Source: Verrucomicrobiota bacterium
Lineage (GTDB): Bacteria > Verrucomicrobiota > Verrucomicrobiia > Limisphaerales > UBA1319
Reading direction: 5' to 3'
DNA length: 64,000 bases
NCBI GenBank assembly: GCA_022711435.1
Contig: JAKLFB010000027.1
Span: 1 to 64,000 of the forward strand
This document shows, piece after piece, positions 36,401-45,012 of the stretch (the stretch's first letter is position 1; each line of letters starts with the position of its first letter). The position numbers and the translations under genes are program-made. Below the pieces are notes generated by a model. The model searched no databases. It saw only the letters and a program-made list of their open reading frames with translations, and was not told where the DNA came from.

Positions 36401-39400
36401 CCGCATCCAGCCGCACAGTGAAGGTGTCCTGCCCGCCAGCCGCGATGCTCGCCGCCAGCCCTTCCGTCACCGTATACCCGCTTGGCACGGTCAGTCCCGA
36501 CGTCGTCAGCACCGCCGTCCCCACGTTCTTCACCGTGAACACCCGGCTCACTGCCGTCCCTGCCGTCGTCGATCCAAAGTCCGTGTGATCCGCCGTTGAC
36601 GGCGTCCCGTCACCATCCACAATCACCACCCCGTTACCCGTTACCTCGACCTCAGGCACAAGCACTGCCGTGACAACCCCTGTGATCTGGAAATTGTATG
36701 GATTCTCATTGCTGTCGTTGTTGACGAAGCTCACCTGGCCCGCATACGTCCCCGCTGCCGCCGCATCCAGCCGCACGGTGAACGTGTCTTGCCCGCCAGC
36801 CGCGATGCTCGCCGCCAGCCCTTCCGTCACCGTATACCCGCTTGGCACGGTCAGTCCCGACGTCGTCAGCACCGCCGTCCCCACGTTCTTCACCGTGAAC
36901 ACCCGGCTCACTGCCGTCCCTGCCGTCGTCGATCCAAAGTCCGTGTGATCCGCCGTTGTCGGCGTCCCGTCTCCATCCGCAATCTCCACGCTATTCCCCA
37001 TTACCTCGATCTCAGGCACAAGCACTGCCGTGACCACTGCGGTGATCCGGAAGTTGAACGGGTTCTCGTCACTGTCGTCGTTGCTAAAACTCACATCGCC
37101 CGCATACGTCCCCGTTGCCGTCGCATCCAGCCGCACTGTGAACGTGTCCTGCCCTCCTGCCGCGATGCTCGCCGCCAGCCCTTCTGTCACCGTATACCCG
37201 CTCGGCACCGTCAGCCCCGACGTCGTCAGCGCTACCGTCCCCACGTTCTTCACTGTGAACGTCCGGCTCACCGCCGTTCCAACCACCGTCGATCCAAAGT
37301 CCGTATGATCCGCCGTTGACGGCGTCGCGTCCCCATCCGCAATCACCACGCTATTCCCTGTGACCTCGACTTCAGGCACAAGCACTGCCGTGACCACTGC
37401 GGTGATCCGGAAGTTGAACGGGTTCTCGTTGCTGTCGTTGTTGCCAAAGCTCACATCGCCCGCATACGTCCCCGTTGCCGTCGCATCCAGCCGCACTGTG
37501 AACGTGTCCTGCCCACTGGCTGCGATGCTCGCCGCCAGCCCTTCCGTCACCGTATACCCGCTCGGCACCGTCAGCCCCGACGTCGTCAGCGCCGCCGTCC
37601 CCACGTTCTTTACCGTGAACGTCCGGGTCACCGCCGTCCCTACCATCGTCGACCCAAAGTCTGTGTGATCGGCCGTCGACGGCGACGCGTCACCATCCTC
37701 AATCACCACGCTATTCCCCATTACCTCGACCTCAGGCACGAGAACCACCACAGGTGCCACTTCTCCTGTGATCCGGAAGTTGAACGGGTTCTCGTTGCTG
37801 TCGTTGTTGCCAAAGCTCACATCGCCCGCATACGTCCCCGTTGCGGCCGCATCCAACCGCACGGTGAACGTGTCTTGCCCGCCTGCCGCGATGCTCGCCG
37901 CCAGCCCTTCTGTCACCGTATACCCGCTTGGCACCGTCAGCCCCGACGTCGTCAGCGCCGCGGTCCCCACGTTCTTCACCGTGAACGTCCTGGTCACCGC
38001 CGTTCCAACCACCGTCGATCCAAAGTCCGTATGATCCGCCGTTGACGGCGTCGCGTCCCCATCCGCAATCACCACGCTATTCCCTGTGACCTCGATCTCA
38101 GGCACAAGCACTGCCGTGACCACTGCGGTGATCCGGAAGTTGAACGGGTTCTCGTTGCTGTCGTTGTTGACAAAGCTCACATCGCCCGCATACGTCCCCG
38201 TTGCCGTCGCATCCAGCCGCACTGTGAACGTGTCCTGCCCTCCTGCCGCGATGCTCGCCGCCAGCCCTTCTGTCACCGTATACCCGCTCGGCACCGTCAG
38301 CCCCGACGTCGTCAGCGCTACCGTCCCCACGTTCTTCACTGTGAACGTCCTGGTCACCGCCGTTCCAACCACCGTCGATCCAAAGTCCGTATGATCCGCC
38401 GTTGACGGCGTTGTATCCCCATCGGCAATCGCCACCCCATTGCCCGTTACCTCGATTTCAGGCACATCCCCCGCCCCCATGACAACGCCCGCAATCTGGA
38501 AGTTGTAAGGATTGTGCTCGCTGTCGTTGCTGCCAAAGCTTATCTCTCCCGCATAGGTCCCTACCGCCACAGCCTGCAATCGCACCGCAAATGTGTCCTC
38601 TCCTCCAACCGCGATGCTCGCCGCCAGCCCTTCGGTCACCGTATACCCGGTTGGCACTGTCAGTCCGGATGTTGTCAGCGCAGCGGACCCCGTATTCTTC
38701 ACCGTGAACACCCGGTCTACGGCTGTCCCCACGGTCGTCGTGCCAAAATCCGTGTGATCGGATTCAGATGGCGACATATCTCCGTCGACAATCACGATGC
38801 CATTTCCCTTAACCACCACGCCATAAAGAGGTACCAGATTCACTCCTTCCAATAACCATGCCTCAGTTTGCCCGCTCGGGTTGATGCCAAATCCAACAAT
38901 GCTCGCTGTCCCATCCCCCGCCAAACGCACACCATAGGCCTCCAACAAGCGCCATCCGGTTGTTGCGTTGCCAAGGTTGTCAAACTCAGGAATGAACGTA
39001 TTCAAGTCCTTTATTGTCTCAACCGCTCTGCACCATATGAATGCCCGGTTTTCTGTAATGCCTGTATCTCCTGGGACGGATCCATTGCTGTAACCCACGA
39101 TCACACTCCCATCCGCCGATATGTCCCTAGCTTCGCCCGTTGCGGTACCCCCGGGAAAATCACCCAAATAAGTCATTGTATATGAACCACCTGCGGCATC
39201 CCATAGCGTCGGACATCGCGTGTAGTTTGTGATTTGGGGCGCAAAACCGCTGAAGCCTACAATTGCATTGCCCAAAGCCGATCCGGCAAAGGCTTGGCTG
39301 CCCTTGCGTGTGCTGTCGAGATGAGGAAGACCTTCAATCGTGTATACTCCATCTGCCAAGTGCCATACACATCCTTCCTGATACGTCACCAAAGGTCCCG

Positions 39401-40031
39401 TCCCGTCAAGATCCACACCTCCATATCCGAAAATCTTTGTCCCATCACTCGAAAGGTCATTGGCGAAGTATTGTCCGGAAGCATCGGGCAATCGTGGCAA
39501 ACTCGTGTAGGCACCCCCAGTCGTCGATCGATAGGCGTTGTTTCCTAGAGTTCCCACAACAATGGTTCCAGCAGGATTGATATTTCGAGCTTCGTTGAAT
39601 GATGTCCCTGTAATCAAGTCCTTGATCGGGCCGGTGCCGGCATAGATGAACGAGTTCTTCATTGCCGACTTGGGAACATGTGTAAATCCAACCGTTGTGC
39701 CGTTATCGGCAACCCCATAAGGCACCGTGTCCGCTGGTTCAGGACGCAATGCTCCCAGGTTCACCATCCCGGTTTCTTTTGACCAGCGAAAACCGTCGAA
39801 ATTGTCCAGCCCATCTACTTTCTCAAACGTGAATCCGACTACCCAGACTCCATTGTCCGAAATCTTAATCGCTGTGCTCTTCGCCGAAATCGAATCGCCC
39901 ACCAGCCAGCCCAAGGGAGTAAAAACCACATCACCTGATATCCCGGGGACAAACAGGCATAACATGCTCCACATGAGCATGTTCTTTGTCAAATGCGAGA
40001 TATGCTTCCTGCCACCTTTATACGTGTTCAT
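33471..40031 (-). CDS. 2186-aa surface protein with HAF repeats and eleven choice-of-anchor D repeats
   Basis: A very long exported protein. The N-terminus has a signal peptide (NMLMWSMLCLFVPGISG), then about 360 residues of HAF-type repeats (DNGVWVVGFTFEKVDG, FRWSKETGMVNLGAL, AFIWCRAVETIKDLN). About eleven tandem ~120-aa units follow (TDFGSTTVGTAVSRVFTVKN, GTYAGDVSFSNNDSNENPFN), an immunoglobulin-like fold seen as 'choice-of-anchor D'. Next come a short InlB-like repeat domain (GYAFVNWTVTSGTAA), a Calx-beta domain (DDNLNEADETVVLRL), a ~140-aa unknown domain and a C-terminal module ending AVGTARRFYRVCQPAL. There is no PEP-CTERM motif, so anchoring may use the last module or a secretion system. 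An in-frame TTG at 40043 is ignored in favour of the ATG at 40031. It is likely an adhesin or matrix protein. Confidence 0.88.
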   Translation of the reverse strand: MNTYKGGRKHISHLTKNMLMWSMLCLFVPGISGDVVFTPLGWLVGDSISAKSTAIKISDNGVWVVGFTFEKVDGLDNFDGFRWSKETGMVNLGALRPEPADTVPYGVADNGTTVGFTHVPKSAMKNSFIYAGTGPIKDLITGTSFNEARNINPAGTIVVGTLGNNAYRSTTGGAYTSLPRLPDASGQYFANDLSSDGTKIFGYGGVDLDGTGPLVTYQEGCVWHLADGVYTIEGLPHLDSTRKGSQAFAGSALGNAIVGFSGFAPQITNYTRCPTLWDAAGGSYTMTYLGDFPGGTATGEARDISADGSVIVGYSNGSVPGDTGITENRAFIWCRAVETIKDLNTFIPEFDNLGNATTGWRLLEAYGVRLAGDGTASIVGFGINPSGQTEAWLLEGVNLVPLYGVVVKGNGIVIVDGDMSPSESDHTDFGTTTVGTAVDRVFTVKNTGSAALTTSGLTVPTGYTVTEGLAASIAVGGEDTFAVRLQAVAVGTYAGEISFGSNDSEHNPYNFQIAGVVMGAGDVPEIEVTGNGVAIADGDTTPSTADHTDFGSTVVGTAVTRTFTVKNVGTVALTTSGLTVPSGYTVTEGLAASIAAGGQDTFTVRLDATATGTYAGDVSFVNNDSNENPFNFRITAVVTAVLVPEIEVTGNSVVIADGDATPSTADHTDFGSTVVGTAVTRTFTVKNVGTAALTTSGLTVPSGYTVTEGLAASIAAGGQDTFTVRLDAAATGTYAGDVSFGNNDSNENPFNFRITGEVAPVVVLVPEVEVMGNSVVIEDGDASPSTADHTDFGSTMVGTAVTRTFTVKNVGTAALTTSGLTVPSGYTVTEGLAASIAASGQDTFTVRLDATATGTYAGDVSFGNNDSNENPFNFRITAVVTAVLVPEVEVTGNSVVIADGDATPSTADHTDFGSTVVGTAVSRTFTVKNVGTVALTTSGLTVPSGYTVTEGLAASIAAGGQDTFTVRLDATATGTYAGDVSFSNDDSDENPFNFRITAVVTAVLVPEIEVMGNSVEIADGDGTPTTADHTDFGSTTAGTAVSRVFTVKNVGTAVLTTSGLTVPSGYTVTEGLAASIAAGGQDTFTVRLDAAAAGTYAGQVSFVNNDSNENPYNFQITGVVTAVLVPEVEVTGNGVVIVDGDGTPSTADHTDFGSTTAGTAVSRVFTVKNVGTAVLTTSGLTVPSGYTVTEGLAASIAAGGQDTFTVRLDAAAAGTYAGDVSFNNDDSDENPFNFRITGEVTAVVVLEPEIEVRGNNIVIADGDTTPSTADYTDFGTMSLGATASRIFTVKNIGSATLTTSGLTVPSGFTVTEALAATIAVNGQDSFTVRFNAAAGGTYTGEVSFANNDSDENPFNFQIKGVITAPEIEVTGNAVVIADGDATPSAADDTDFGSTTVGTAVSRVFTVKNAGTAALTTSVLSVPSGYTVTEGLAATIAASGQDTFTVQLDAAAAGTYAGDVSFSNNDSNENPFNFRITGEVTAVVVLEPEIEVTGNSVEIVDGDATPSAADDTDFGTTTVGTALDRVFTVKNTGTATLTTSGLAVPSGYTVVEGLAASIAAGGQDTFTVRLDAAAAGTYAGDVSFSNDDSDENPFNFRITGEVTAVVVLEPEIEVTGNSVEIVDGDATPSAADDTDFGTTTVGTALDRVFTVKNVGTAALTTSGLTVPSGYTVTEGLAGSIAASGQDTFTIRLDAVAAGTYAGDVSFSNDDSDENPFSFQITGLVEASTTTELTVEAGTGGTTTPSGTLEVTKGVATAISATTDNVGYAFVNWTVTSGTAAIMSPYAASTTVTISAPATVRANFVAMNPTVTVAATDAVAGEPSTGSGTGTFTFARTGSTESPLTVNFTVGGTATSGTDYTALGTTVIFDAGSSTATKTVSVLDDNLNEADETVVLRLASGAGYTLISRSSVTVTIKDDDQELPWVLTKSLGTKRNNYGNWVGARFQVGAAPIKVSRLGRIFVAGNAQNHPLILVDGSTKVTVASVTWTPAGGVDGQFKYMALASPVTLEAGKEYYLMSQEFYNGDWWYDVNTTATTTAAAALLSGVYTTNWRPNGGLGQMYVPVDFIYSVSSGGGLLAAALPASMADGSQAQLVSEAEPFESVTGGAVAPVITQVETSPEGLVLLRIEGPSGSMLEVLGSSDLVQWQSLGQATNHLGTVQIADPGAVGTARRFYRVCQPALIETGSD
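34866..38825 (-). repeat. Eleven tandem ~360-bp units encoding choice-of-anchor D domains
   Basis: Units of about 360 nt begin with codons for PEIEVTGN or PEVEVMGN and end at NPFNFRITGEV. The central units are nearly identical at the DNA level (for example 36440-36600 and 36800-36960 differ at very few bases), while the first, eighth and last have diverged more. This indicates recent tandem duplication or gene conversion. Exact copy number is assembly-sensitive. Confidence 0.85.
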
Positions 40032-40092
40032 GGCTGCGTCCAATCAATTAAATTCTTTATAAAGCCTTCTTAGCCAGCTCGCAAGCCATAAA

Positions 40093-40126
40093 TAAAAAAA
40101 CCAGCAGGTTGCCCTGCTGGTTTTTT
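40093..40126 (-). terminator. Rho-independent terminator (usable in both directions)
   Basis: The stem CCAGCAGG/CCTGCTGG (40101-40108 with 40113-40120), loop TTGC, is flanked by seven A on the left and six T on the right. It should end the minus-strand PEP-CTERM transcript that stops at 40145. Confidence 0.85.
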
Positions 40127-40144
40127 GAAAAGAACCAAACGTTG

Positions 40145-40792
40145 TTACTTGGTGAACCGGCGAACGACCGCGCCCAAACCAAGCAGACCGGCGATCACAA
40201 GCGCCGAGCTGGGTTCAGGAACAACGCCGTCGATCTGGATGTCCGCGCCCGCGTTCTGCGGGACGAACTCGAAGATGAGCGCATCGGCACTCGTCCAGGT
40301 CGGCTGGAAACCGAAGTTCACAAGCAGATCATAGGGACCACCAGGAGCAGCATTCCAGGAACCGTTTGCCAACGTGTTGACTCCGTCCATAATGCTGTAG
40401 TTGATGGTGAATGCGCCCTGATCCACAAGAACACCCGTCAGACCGAAGTCGCCCATGTTGCTCAGGTTCATGTTCAACCCGGCGCCATTGGCATCATATA
40501 CCAAGCTCATCACCGTGTTGACCGACGCGGCTTGGCGATAGTCGAGGATGAATTGGGAATTGGCTTCGTTGATGGAAACTTCAGCCAAACCCGTTCCAGT
40601 CTGCGTTCCCCACTTGATTGTGCGCCAACCCCCAAACACATCGCCTCCCACATTCACGCTGCTTGAGCCACCGGGAGAATATGCGGTGTATTGGCCGGCA
40701 GCCGGCGTGTCCATGTCGTCCATGACCCACACGGCTTGTGTGCTTACGGCAACCATGGTTGCCAATCCAATCAGTAACAGTGCTTTTTTCAT
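40145..40792 (-). CDS. PEP-CTERM exported protein, member of a local paralog pair
   Basis: A 215-aa protein with signal peptide (KKALLLIGLATMVAVSTQA) and a PEP-CTERM tail (VVPEPSSALVIAGLLGLGAVV, then RRFTK). The body is a beta-sandwich-like domain (VYDANGAGLNMNLSNMGDFG, NYSIMDGVNTL, PGGPYDLLVNFGF). The same domain recurs in the neighbouring gene at 41003 (IYNANGSGLNLDITNWNSL), which lacks the PEP-CTERM end. The enzymatic role is unknown; secreted and anchored by an exosortase. A strong terminator follows the stop. Confidence 0.85.
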   Translation of the reverse strand: MKKALLLIGLATMVAVSTQAVWVMDDMDTPAAGQYTAYSPGGSSSVNVGGDVFGGWRTIKWGTQTGTGLAEVSINEANSQFILDYRQAASVNTVMSLVYDANGAGLNMNLSNMGDFGLTGVLVDQGAFTINYSIMDGVNTLANGSWNAAPGGPYDLLVNFGFQPTWTSADALIFEFVPQNAGADIQIDGVVPEPSSALVIAGLLGLGAVVRRFTK

Positions 40793-41002
40793 ATTCTGTT
40801 TCTTACACCCACGTTAAAGGGTTAATGACTCTCCGTCAACTGGTTTTTTTGATCTTCTTTCTTTTTGGTTCTACTGCCAGCGTGCGTCCAGAATAAATCG
40901 ACTATCCGAGGCATGTCAAGCGCAAAAGTGCCTTTTTTGTTCGTTGTGATTCTTCTCGAAAATCCGTTCATATCCAATTGATTACCAACATGATAAGACA
41001 AA

Positions 41003-41869
41003 TCATTGCGCGCGGAGACTTCGGACCCGATAAAATCCTGCATCCGTTTGGAAGGCGTTGGTATGCAAATATCGATTCGTGCTGGTCCGGCCGATCTCCA
41101 CCATCGGCGGCCCCGCCTTCTCGGTAAACAGAACTCTATAAATCCAGTTTGTTCCCAGGTTGGACCAGCGCAGTTCAACGTCGTTCCCCAATACCAACGG
41201 CCGGTCCATTCGTATGACAGGCGTCAGGTTGATCGTCGAAACGCTCAGGCTATCCAGCGTAATCTCAGCGCCGAACTCGACCGGATCGATCTCAACCACG
41301 ACCTCATCCACGTCCCAGAGAGGGAGTTGAGCGGAGGGCACCCTAAAAAACGCCTGATACGGGCCCCCTGCCTCGACGGGCATCTCGATCACGAGGACCG
41401 AACTCCCGCCAACCTCGTCGTTGAATCGCACCCGAAACCGCGCGGCGGTCTCCGTCGCAATTCCCTCCAAATTCAATGAATTCCAGTTGGTGATATCGAG
41501 ATTCAACCCGCTGCCATTGGCATTGTAGATCACCCGGGCGCGCACCATGCCCGCGGAAATGGTTTGCATCAGCGAAAGCTCGTATTGGCTCTGATGGGCC
41601 AGATCGTTCACGCTCAACGTGGTAGAACCACCTTCCAGCGGTTTGTCGACCACCTCGATCTCCAATTGTCGAAAGCCCCCTAAGACTGGCGACATACCGT
41701 CCACCGCCACATTCGGCCCCGTGATGCGATCGCCTGTCTTGGCCGTCACCACAATCAAGGTCTGTCCCCCTTCCGGCCCGTTGAAATCATCCAATTGGAT
41801 CTGCCCCCAAACCAGCGCCCCGCAGCTCGCATGCGCCATCAGCGCCCGCTTGATCCAGTTCCAGCTCAT
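41003..41869 (-). CDS. Exported protein, paralog of the 40145 gene with a different C-terminus
   Basis: A 288-aa protein starting MSWNWIKRALMAHASCGALV, a weak signal peptide, followed by QIQLDDFNGPEGGQ. Its central domain (RVIYNANGSGLNLDITNWNS, AGGPYQAFFRVPSAQ) is homologous to the 40145 protein. Instead of a PEP-CTERM signal it ends with about 75 residues (VIRMDRPLVLGNDVELRWS ... DAGFYRVRSLRAQ) that resemble the C-terminal module of the giant repeat protein. The function is unknown. The pair probably arose by duplication with exchange of the C-terminal sorting region. Confidence 0.75.
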   Translation of the reverse strand: MSWNWIKRALMAHASCGALVWGQIQLDDFNGPEGGQTLIVVTAKTGDRITGPNVAVDGMSPVLGGFRQLEIEVVDKPLEGGSTTLSVNDLAHQSQYELSLMQTISAGMVRARVIYNANGSGLNLDITNWNSLNLEGIATETAARFRVRFNDEVGGSSVLVIEMPVEAGGPYQAFFRVPSAQLPLWDVDEVVVEIDPVEFGAEITLDSLSVSTINLTPVIRMDRPLVLGNDVELRWSNLGTNWIYRVLFTEKAGPPMVEIGRTSTNRYLHTNAFQTDAGFYRVRSLRAQ

Positions 41870-42178
41870 GCTAACCCTCCTTCTTATGGCAAAGCCTTCA
41901 GGTTCTTTTCGTTGTCAAGGCCGCAAACACCATTGAATTGCCCCCCTGGGATGCATCCGCAACGCCTCACCGGCGCAGCGGATCCTGCATTGTGTGTTTC
42001 GGCTTGATTCACCGTTAATCAATCACATCCAGCCCTTCCTGGCAAGCCAAAGGACGCGTCGAAAACCCCGCTGCTCGACCGCCCGATCGACGTGTCGAAA
42101 TTTCGGTTGCCTTGCATCGTTTCCCGAGTCATGCTCGCATCCATCGCAGTGATCGATTAAACCAACAGAACATACTTT
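41870..42178. other. 309-nt divergent intergenic region, nothing distinct seen
   Basis: Separates the minus-strand exported protein from the plus-strand isomerase-like gene and should hold both promoters. I see no clear -35/-10 pair, operator, hairpin or small gene. Confidence 0.5.
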
Positions 42179-43213
42179 ATGGCTCAAACGATATTTCATC
42201 CCAGCGTCGAAGGCGCCCAGCATGGCGCCAAGAGCCTGGCCGAGTTCCTTGCTTACGCCAAGAAATCCGGTGCGGCCGGGGCCCAGCCCTCGAATTTCAT
42301 GCTGCAAAACGACAAGGGCGGATTCAAGCCGGCCAAGGAGATCAAGCAGGCATTCCAAAAGGCGGGATTGAATCTGGACGGGATATCCTGTCATTGCCCG
42401 TTTTGGGTCCACACGACCGCATGGACGGGCAGTCCAACCATTCGCCCATTTATACCGGCGGACATGGCGAAAAAGGCCCCGGCTCAAATCGAGCAATGGG
42501 CGGAAAGCTATCTGCTGGGCCTGTTCGACCTGGCGGTCGAGCTGGGCGTCAAGATCCTGCCGATGTTCTGGGGGGTGGCCTTCGGCTGGGAGTTGGCGAC
42601 CGGCTATCCGTGGGGCTTCTGGAAAGGGGCCGATTACGATCTTCTCCAGGAGGGCAAGGAGCGATTCGTGAAGAAGACCGCCAAGCTGCGGCAGCGGGCC
42701 AAGGATCTGGGCATCTACCTCGCCCACGAGATCCATCCGGGCACCGGGGCGATGTGCGCCGACGATTTCAACCTCCTGGTGTCCGCATGCGACGGCGACA
42801 AGTGCCTCACCGTCAATGCCGATCCGTCGCATTGCTGGGAGGGGGAGGACTGGGAGACGCGGTTCACCAAGGTCGGCCCGCGCATCTATGCCTGCCATGT
42901 GAAAAACTTCGTAATCCGGCGCACGCTCCCGCTTCGGATGATGGATGGCGACTGGCCCAACCGGGCCATGCAGTTCGTGGACATCCCGACCGGCCAGCTG
43001 AACATGATGCGGTATGTCGAGCTGTTGATCCACACGGGGTATCCGCAGCGGTATTGCCAGATCATGAAGGCCAAGACCGCCCCGCTGATCGTCGAGGCCG
43101 AGAGCGCCTACCGCGACATCGATGCCACCAGCGCCAACGGCATCCAATATGTCCGCGACCACTGCTGCTGGCCAATCGCCAGCGGCTCGTTCGAGGACGG
43201 CATGGGCGCCTGA
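42179..43213 (+). CDS. Sugar phosphate isomerase/epimerase family protein (TIM barrel, AP-endonuclease 2-like)
   Basis: A 344-aa protein beginning MAQTIFHPSVEGAQ. Metal-site residues are visible at the ends of barrel strands: the Glu in YLAHEIHPGTGAM, the Asp-His in VNADPSHCWEG, the His in YACHVKNFV and the Glu in PLIVEAESAYRD. This pattern fits xylose-isomerase-like epimerases acting on sugars or inositols. Unlike most exported relatives in this phylum it has no signal peptide and is probably cytosolic. The substrate is unknown. It has no evident operon partner. Confidence 0.8.
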   Translation: MAQTIFHPSVEGAQHGAKSLAEFLAYAKKSGAAGAQPSNFMLQNDKGGFKPAKEIKQAFQKAGLNLDGISCHCPFWVHTTAWTGSPTIRPFIPADMAKKAPAQIEQWAESYLLGLFDLAVELGVKILPMFWGVAFGWELATGYPWGFWKGADYDLLQEGKERFVKKTAKLRQRAKDLGIYLAHEIHPGTGAMCADDFNLLVSACDGDKCLTVNADPSHCWEGEDWETRFTKVGPRIYACHVKNFVIRRTLPLRMMDGDWPNRAMQFVDIPTGQLNMMRYVELLIHTGYPQRYCQIMKAKTAPLIVEAESAYRDIDATSANGIQYVRDHCCWPIASGSFEDGMGA

Positions 43214-43400
43214 TCGCCTCCGTCATCGTGAATCGGCGTTCGGGCACGGCCGGGGCCGTGCCCGCTTCGTTTCAGGAGGCCATTGTCCGGCGTCGAGGCG
43301 CAAACCATGCCCTGGCCCCTTCCTTCGCGGACCGGGGCGGATCCCCTGGAGATTGAATTCCCAGCCTGATCCCTGGACCGGATGCCCCCGGGGATCCCCG

Positions 43401-44375
43401 TCAGGCGCCGGCGGCGCGGCGGGCCCCGCGCTCGGGGCCGCTCACCTGCCGGGGGCCCTGCCCGCCATTGACCAGAAACAGCACGGCCATTCGGACCGCC
43501 AGGCCGTTGGTGACCTGCTCGAGAATGACCGAGCGCTCGCTGTCGGCGATCTGGCTGTCGATTTCGATCCCGCGGTTGATCGGGCCGGGATGCATGATGA
43601 CGACCTCCGGCCGCGTGCGAGCCAGGCGCTTGGGATTGAGACCGAACAGCGTGGCGTATTCGCCCAGGCTGGGGAACATCGTCTTGCGCTGCCGCTCGTG
43701 CTGAATCCGGAGCAGGTTGATGATGTCGGCGTCGGCGATCGCTTCCTCGATCCGGTGCGTCACGCGGCACCCCATCCGCTCGAACACGCGCGGGACGAGG
43801 GTGGGCGGACCGCACAGCGTCACCTCCGCCCCCAGCTTGGTCAAGGCCCAGATGTTCGACCGCGCGACGCGGCTGTAAAGGATATCGCCGAGGATGGTCA
43901 CCTTGAGGCCGGCAACGCGGCCCTTCTTCTCGCGGATGGTGAACGCGTCGAGCAGGGCCTGCGTCGGGTGCTCATGGGCGCCGTCGCCCGCATTGACGAC
44001 GCTGGCGTTCACCACACGCGCCAGGAAATGCGGCGCCCCGGCGGCGCTGTGACGGATGATGATGATGTCCGCCTGCAGCGCCTCGAGATTGCGGGCGGTG
44101 TCCTTCAGGGTCTCTCCCTTCCGCAGGGATGATGCCTCGGCATTGAAGTTGACAACGTCGGCTGTCAGACGCTGGGCCGCCAGTTCGAAACTGATCCGGG
44201 TCCGGGTGGATGGCTCGACGAACAGGTTGATGACCGTCTTGCCCCGCAGGGCCGGGACGGTCTTGATGGCGCGGCGGCCCACTTCCTTGAAGGCCTTGGC
44301 CGTGTCGAGCACGAGCAGGATCTCCTCCGCCGAAAGCGATTGGATGTCGAGCAGGTGTCGGCGAGTCCAGCTCAT
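43401..44375 (-). CDS. pyrB: Aspartate carbamoyltransferase, catalytic subunit
   Basis: A 324-aa enzyme of pyrimidine synthesis that joins carbamoyl phosphate and aspartate. It shows FVEPSTRTRISFELAAQRL (carbamoyl-phosphate loop), the SSLRKGETLKDT segment, GDGAHEHPTQALLDAF and IMHPGPINRGIEI (aspartate site). No regulatory subunit (pyrI) is adjacent. The start overlaps the stop of pyrR by 4 nt (ATGA at 44372-44375), so the pair is translationally coupled. Confidence 0.97.
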   Translation of the reverse strand: MSWTRRHLLDIQSLSAEEILLVLDTAKAFKEVGRRAIKTVPALRGKTVINLFVEPSTRTRISFELAAQRLTADVVNFNAEASSLRKGETLKDTARNLEALQADIIIIRHSAAGAPHFLARVVNASVVNAGDGAHEHPTQALLDAFTIREKKGRVAGLKVTILGDILYSRVARSNIWALTKLGAEVTLCGPPTLVPRVFERMGCRVTHRIEEAIADADIINLLRIQHERQRKTMFPSLGEYATLFGLNPKRLARTRPEVVIMHPGPINRGIEIDSQIADSERSVILEQVTNGLAVRMAVLFLVNGGQGPRQVSGPERGARRAAGA

Positions 44376-44905
44376 GGAACCTCCAGATACACCCCTTCCT
44401 CGCCGCCCTCCTCCCGGAACTGAACGCGCACGGCATCCTCCGCCCGGGTCGCGATTTCCTGGCCGACGAAATCGGCCCGAATGGGGAGCTCTCGGTGGCC
44501 GCGGTCGATCAGCACGGCCAGTTGGATCCGCCGGGGCCGGCCGAAATCGTTAAGGGCGTCCATGGCCGCCCGGATCGTCCGGCCGCTGAACAGCACGTCG
44601 TCCACCAGGATGACCGTCTTGCCGTCGATGTCGAAAGGGATCAGGGTGCGATGCACGGGGGGGGCAGCCCGTTGATTCAAGTCGTCCCGGTGCATGCTGA
44701 CATCGAGCTCGCCGACAGGCACGATCCATCCCCATCGCCGCCCCAGGAGATCCGCCAGGTGCTGGGCCAGCACCATCCCCCCCCGCTGGATGCCCACAAT
44801 CACGCAATCGCGCCCGTCACCATGAGCCTCAAGAATCGACCGCGCCAACCCCTCCAGGGTCCGCTCCATCGATCCCCTGTCCAGCAGTCTGCGGGTCTGT
44901 GCCAT
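44372..44905 (-). CDS. pyrR: PyrR bifunctional regulator/uracil phosphoribosyltransferase
   Basis: A 177-aa protein with VILVDDVLFSGRTIRAA, the PRPP-binding loop, and CVIVGIQRGGMVLAQHLA near the N-terminus; LDVSMHRDDL is also typical. PyrR makes UMP from uracil and, in Firmicutes, binds pyr mRNA to control attenuation. Here it directly precedes pyrB. The ATG at 44905 is chosen because GGGGGA lies 8 nt upstream; an in-frame ATG at 44929 has no such site. I saw no PyrR-binding loop or attenuator in the ~100 nt upstream, so RNA control is not shown. Confidence 0.92.
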   Translation of the reverse strand: MAQTRRLLDRGSMERTLEGLARSILEAHGDGRDCVIVGIQRGGMVLAQHLADLLGRRWGWIVPVGELDVSMHRDDLNQRAAPPVHRTLIPFDIDGKTVILVDDVLFSGRTIRAAMDALNDFGRPRRIQLAVLIDRGHRELPIRADFVGQEIATRAEDAVRVQFREEGGEEGVYLEVP

Positions 44906-45012
44906 ATGTCCCCCGTGATCCGGCGCCATTCGACCCAGCCCGTGAACAGCCTGCCGTCATCCGCGCGGCTCACGCCGCTCGCGGCAGCCCACGGGCCTGG
45001 CCGCAAACGCCA

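Noticed and set aside
44906..45012. PyrR-type attenuator before pyrR
   Set aside because: No binding-loop consensus or terminator/antiterminator pair is visible.
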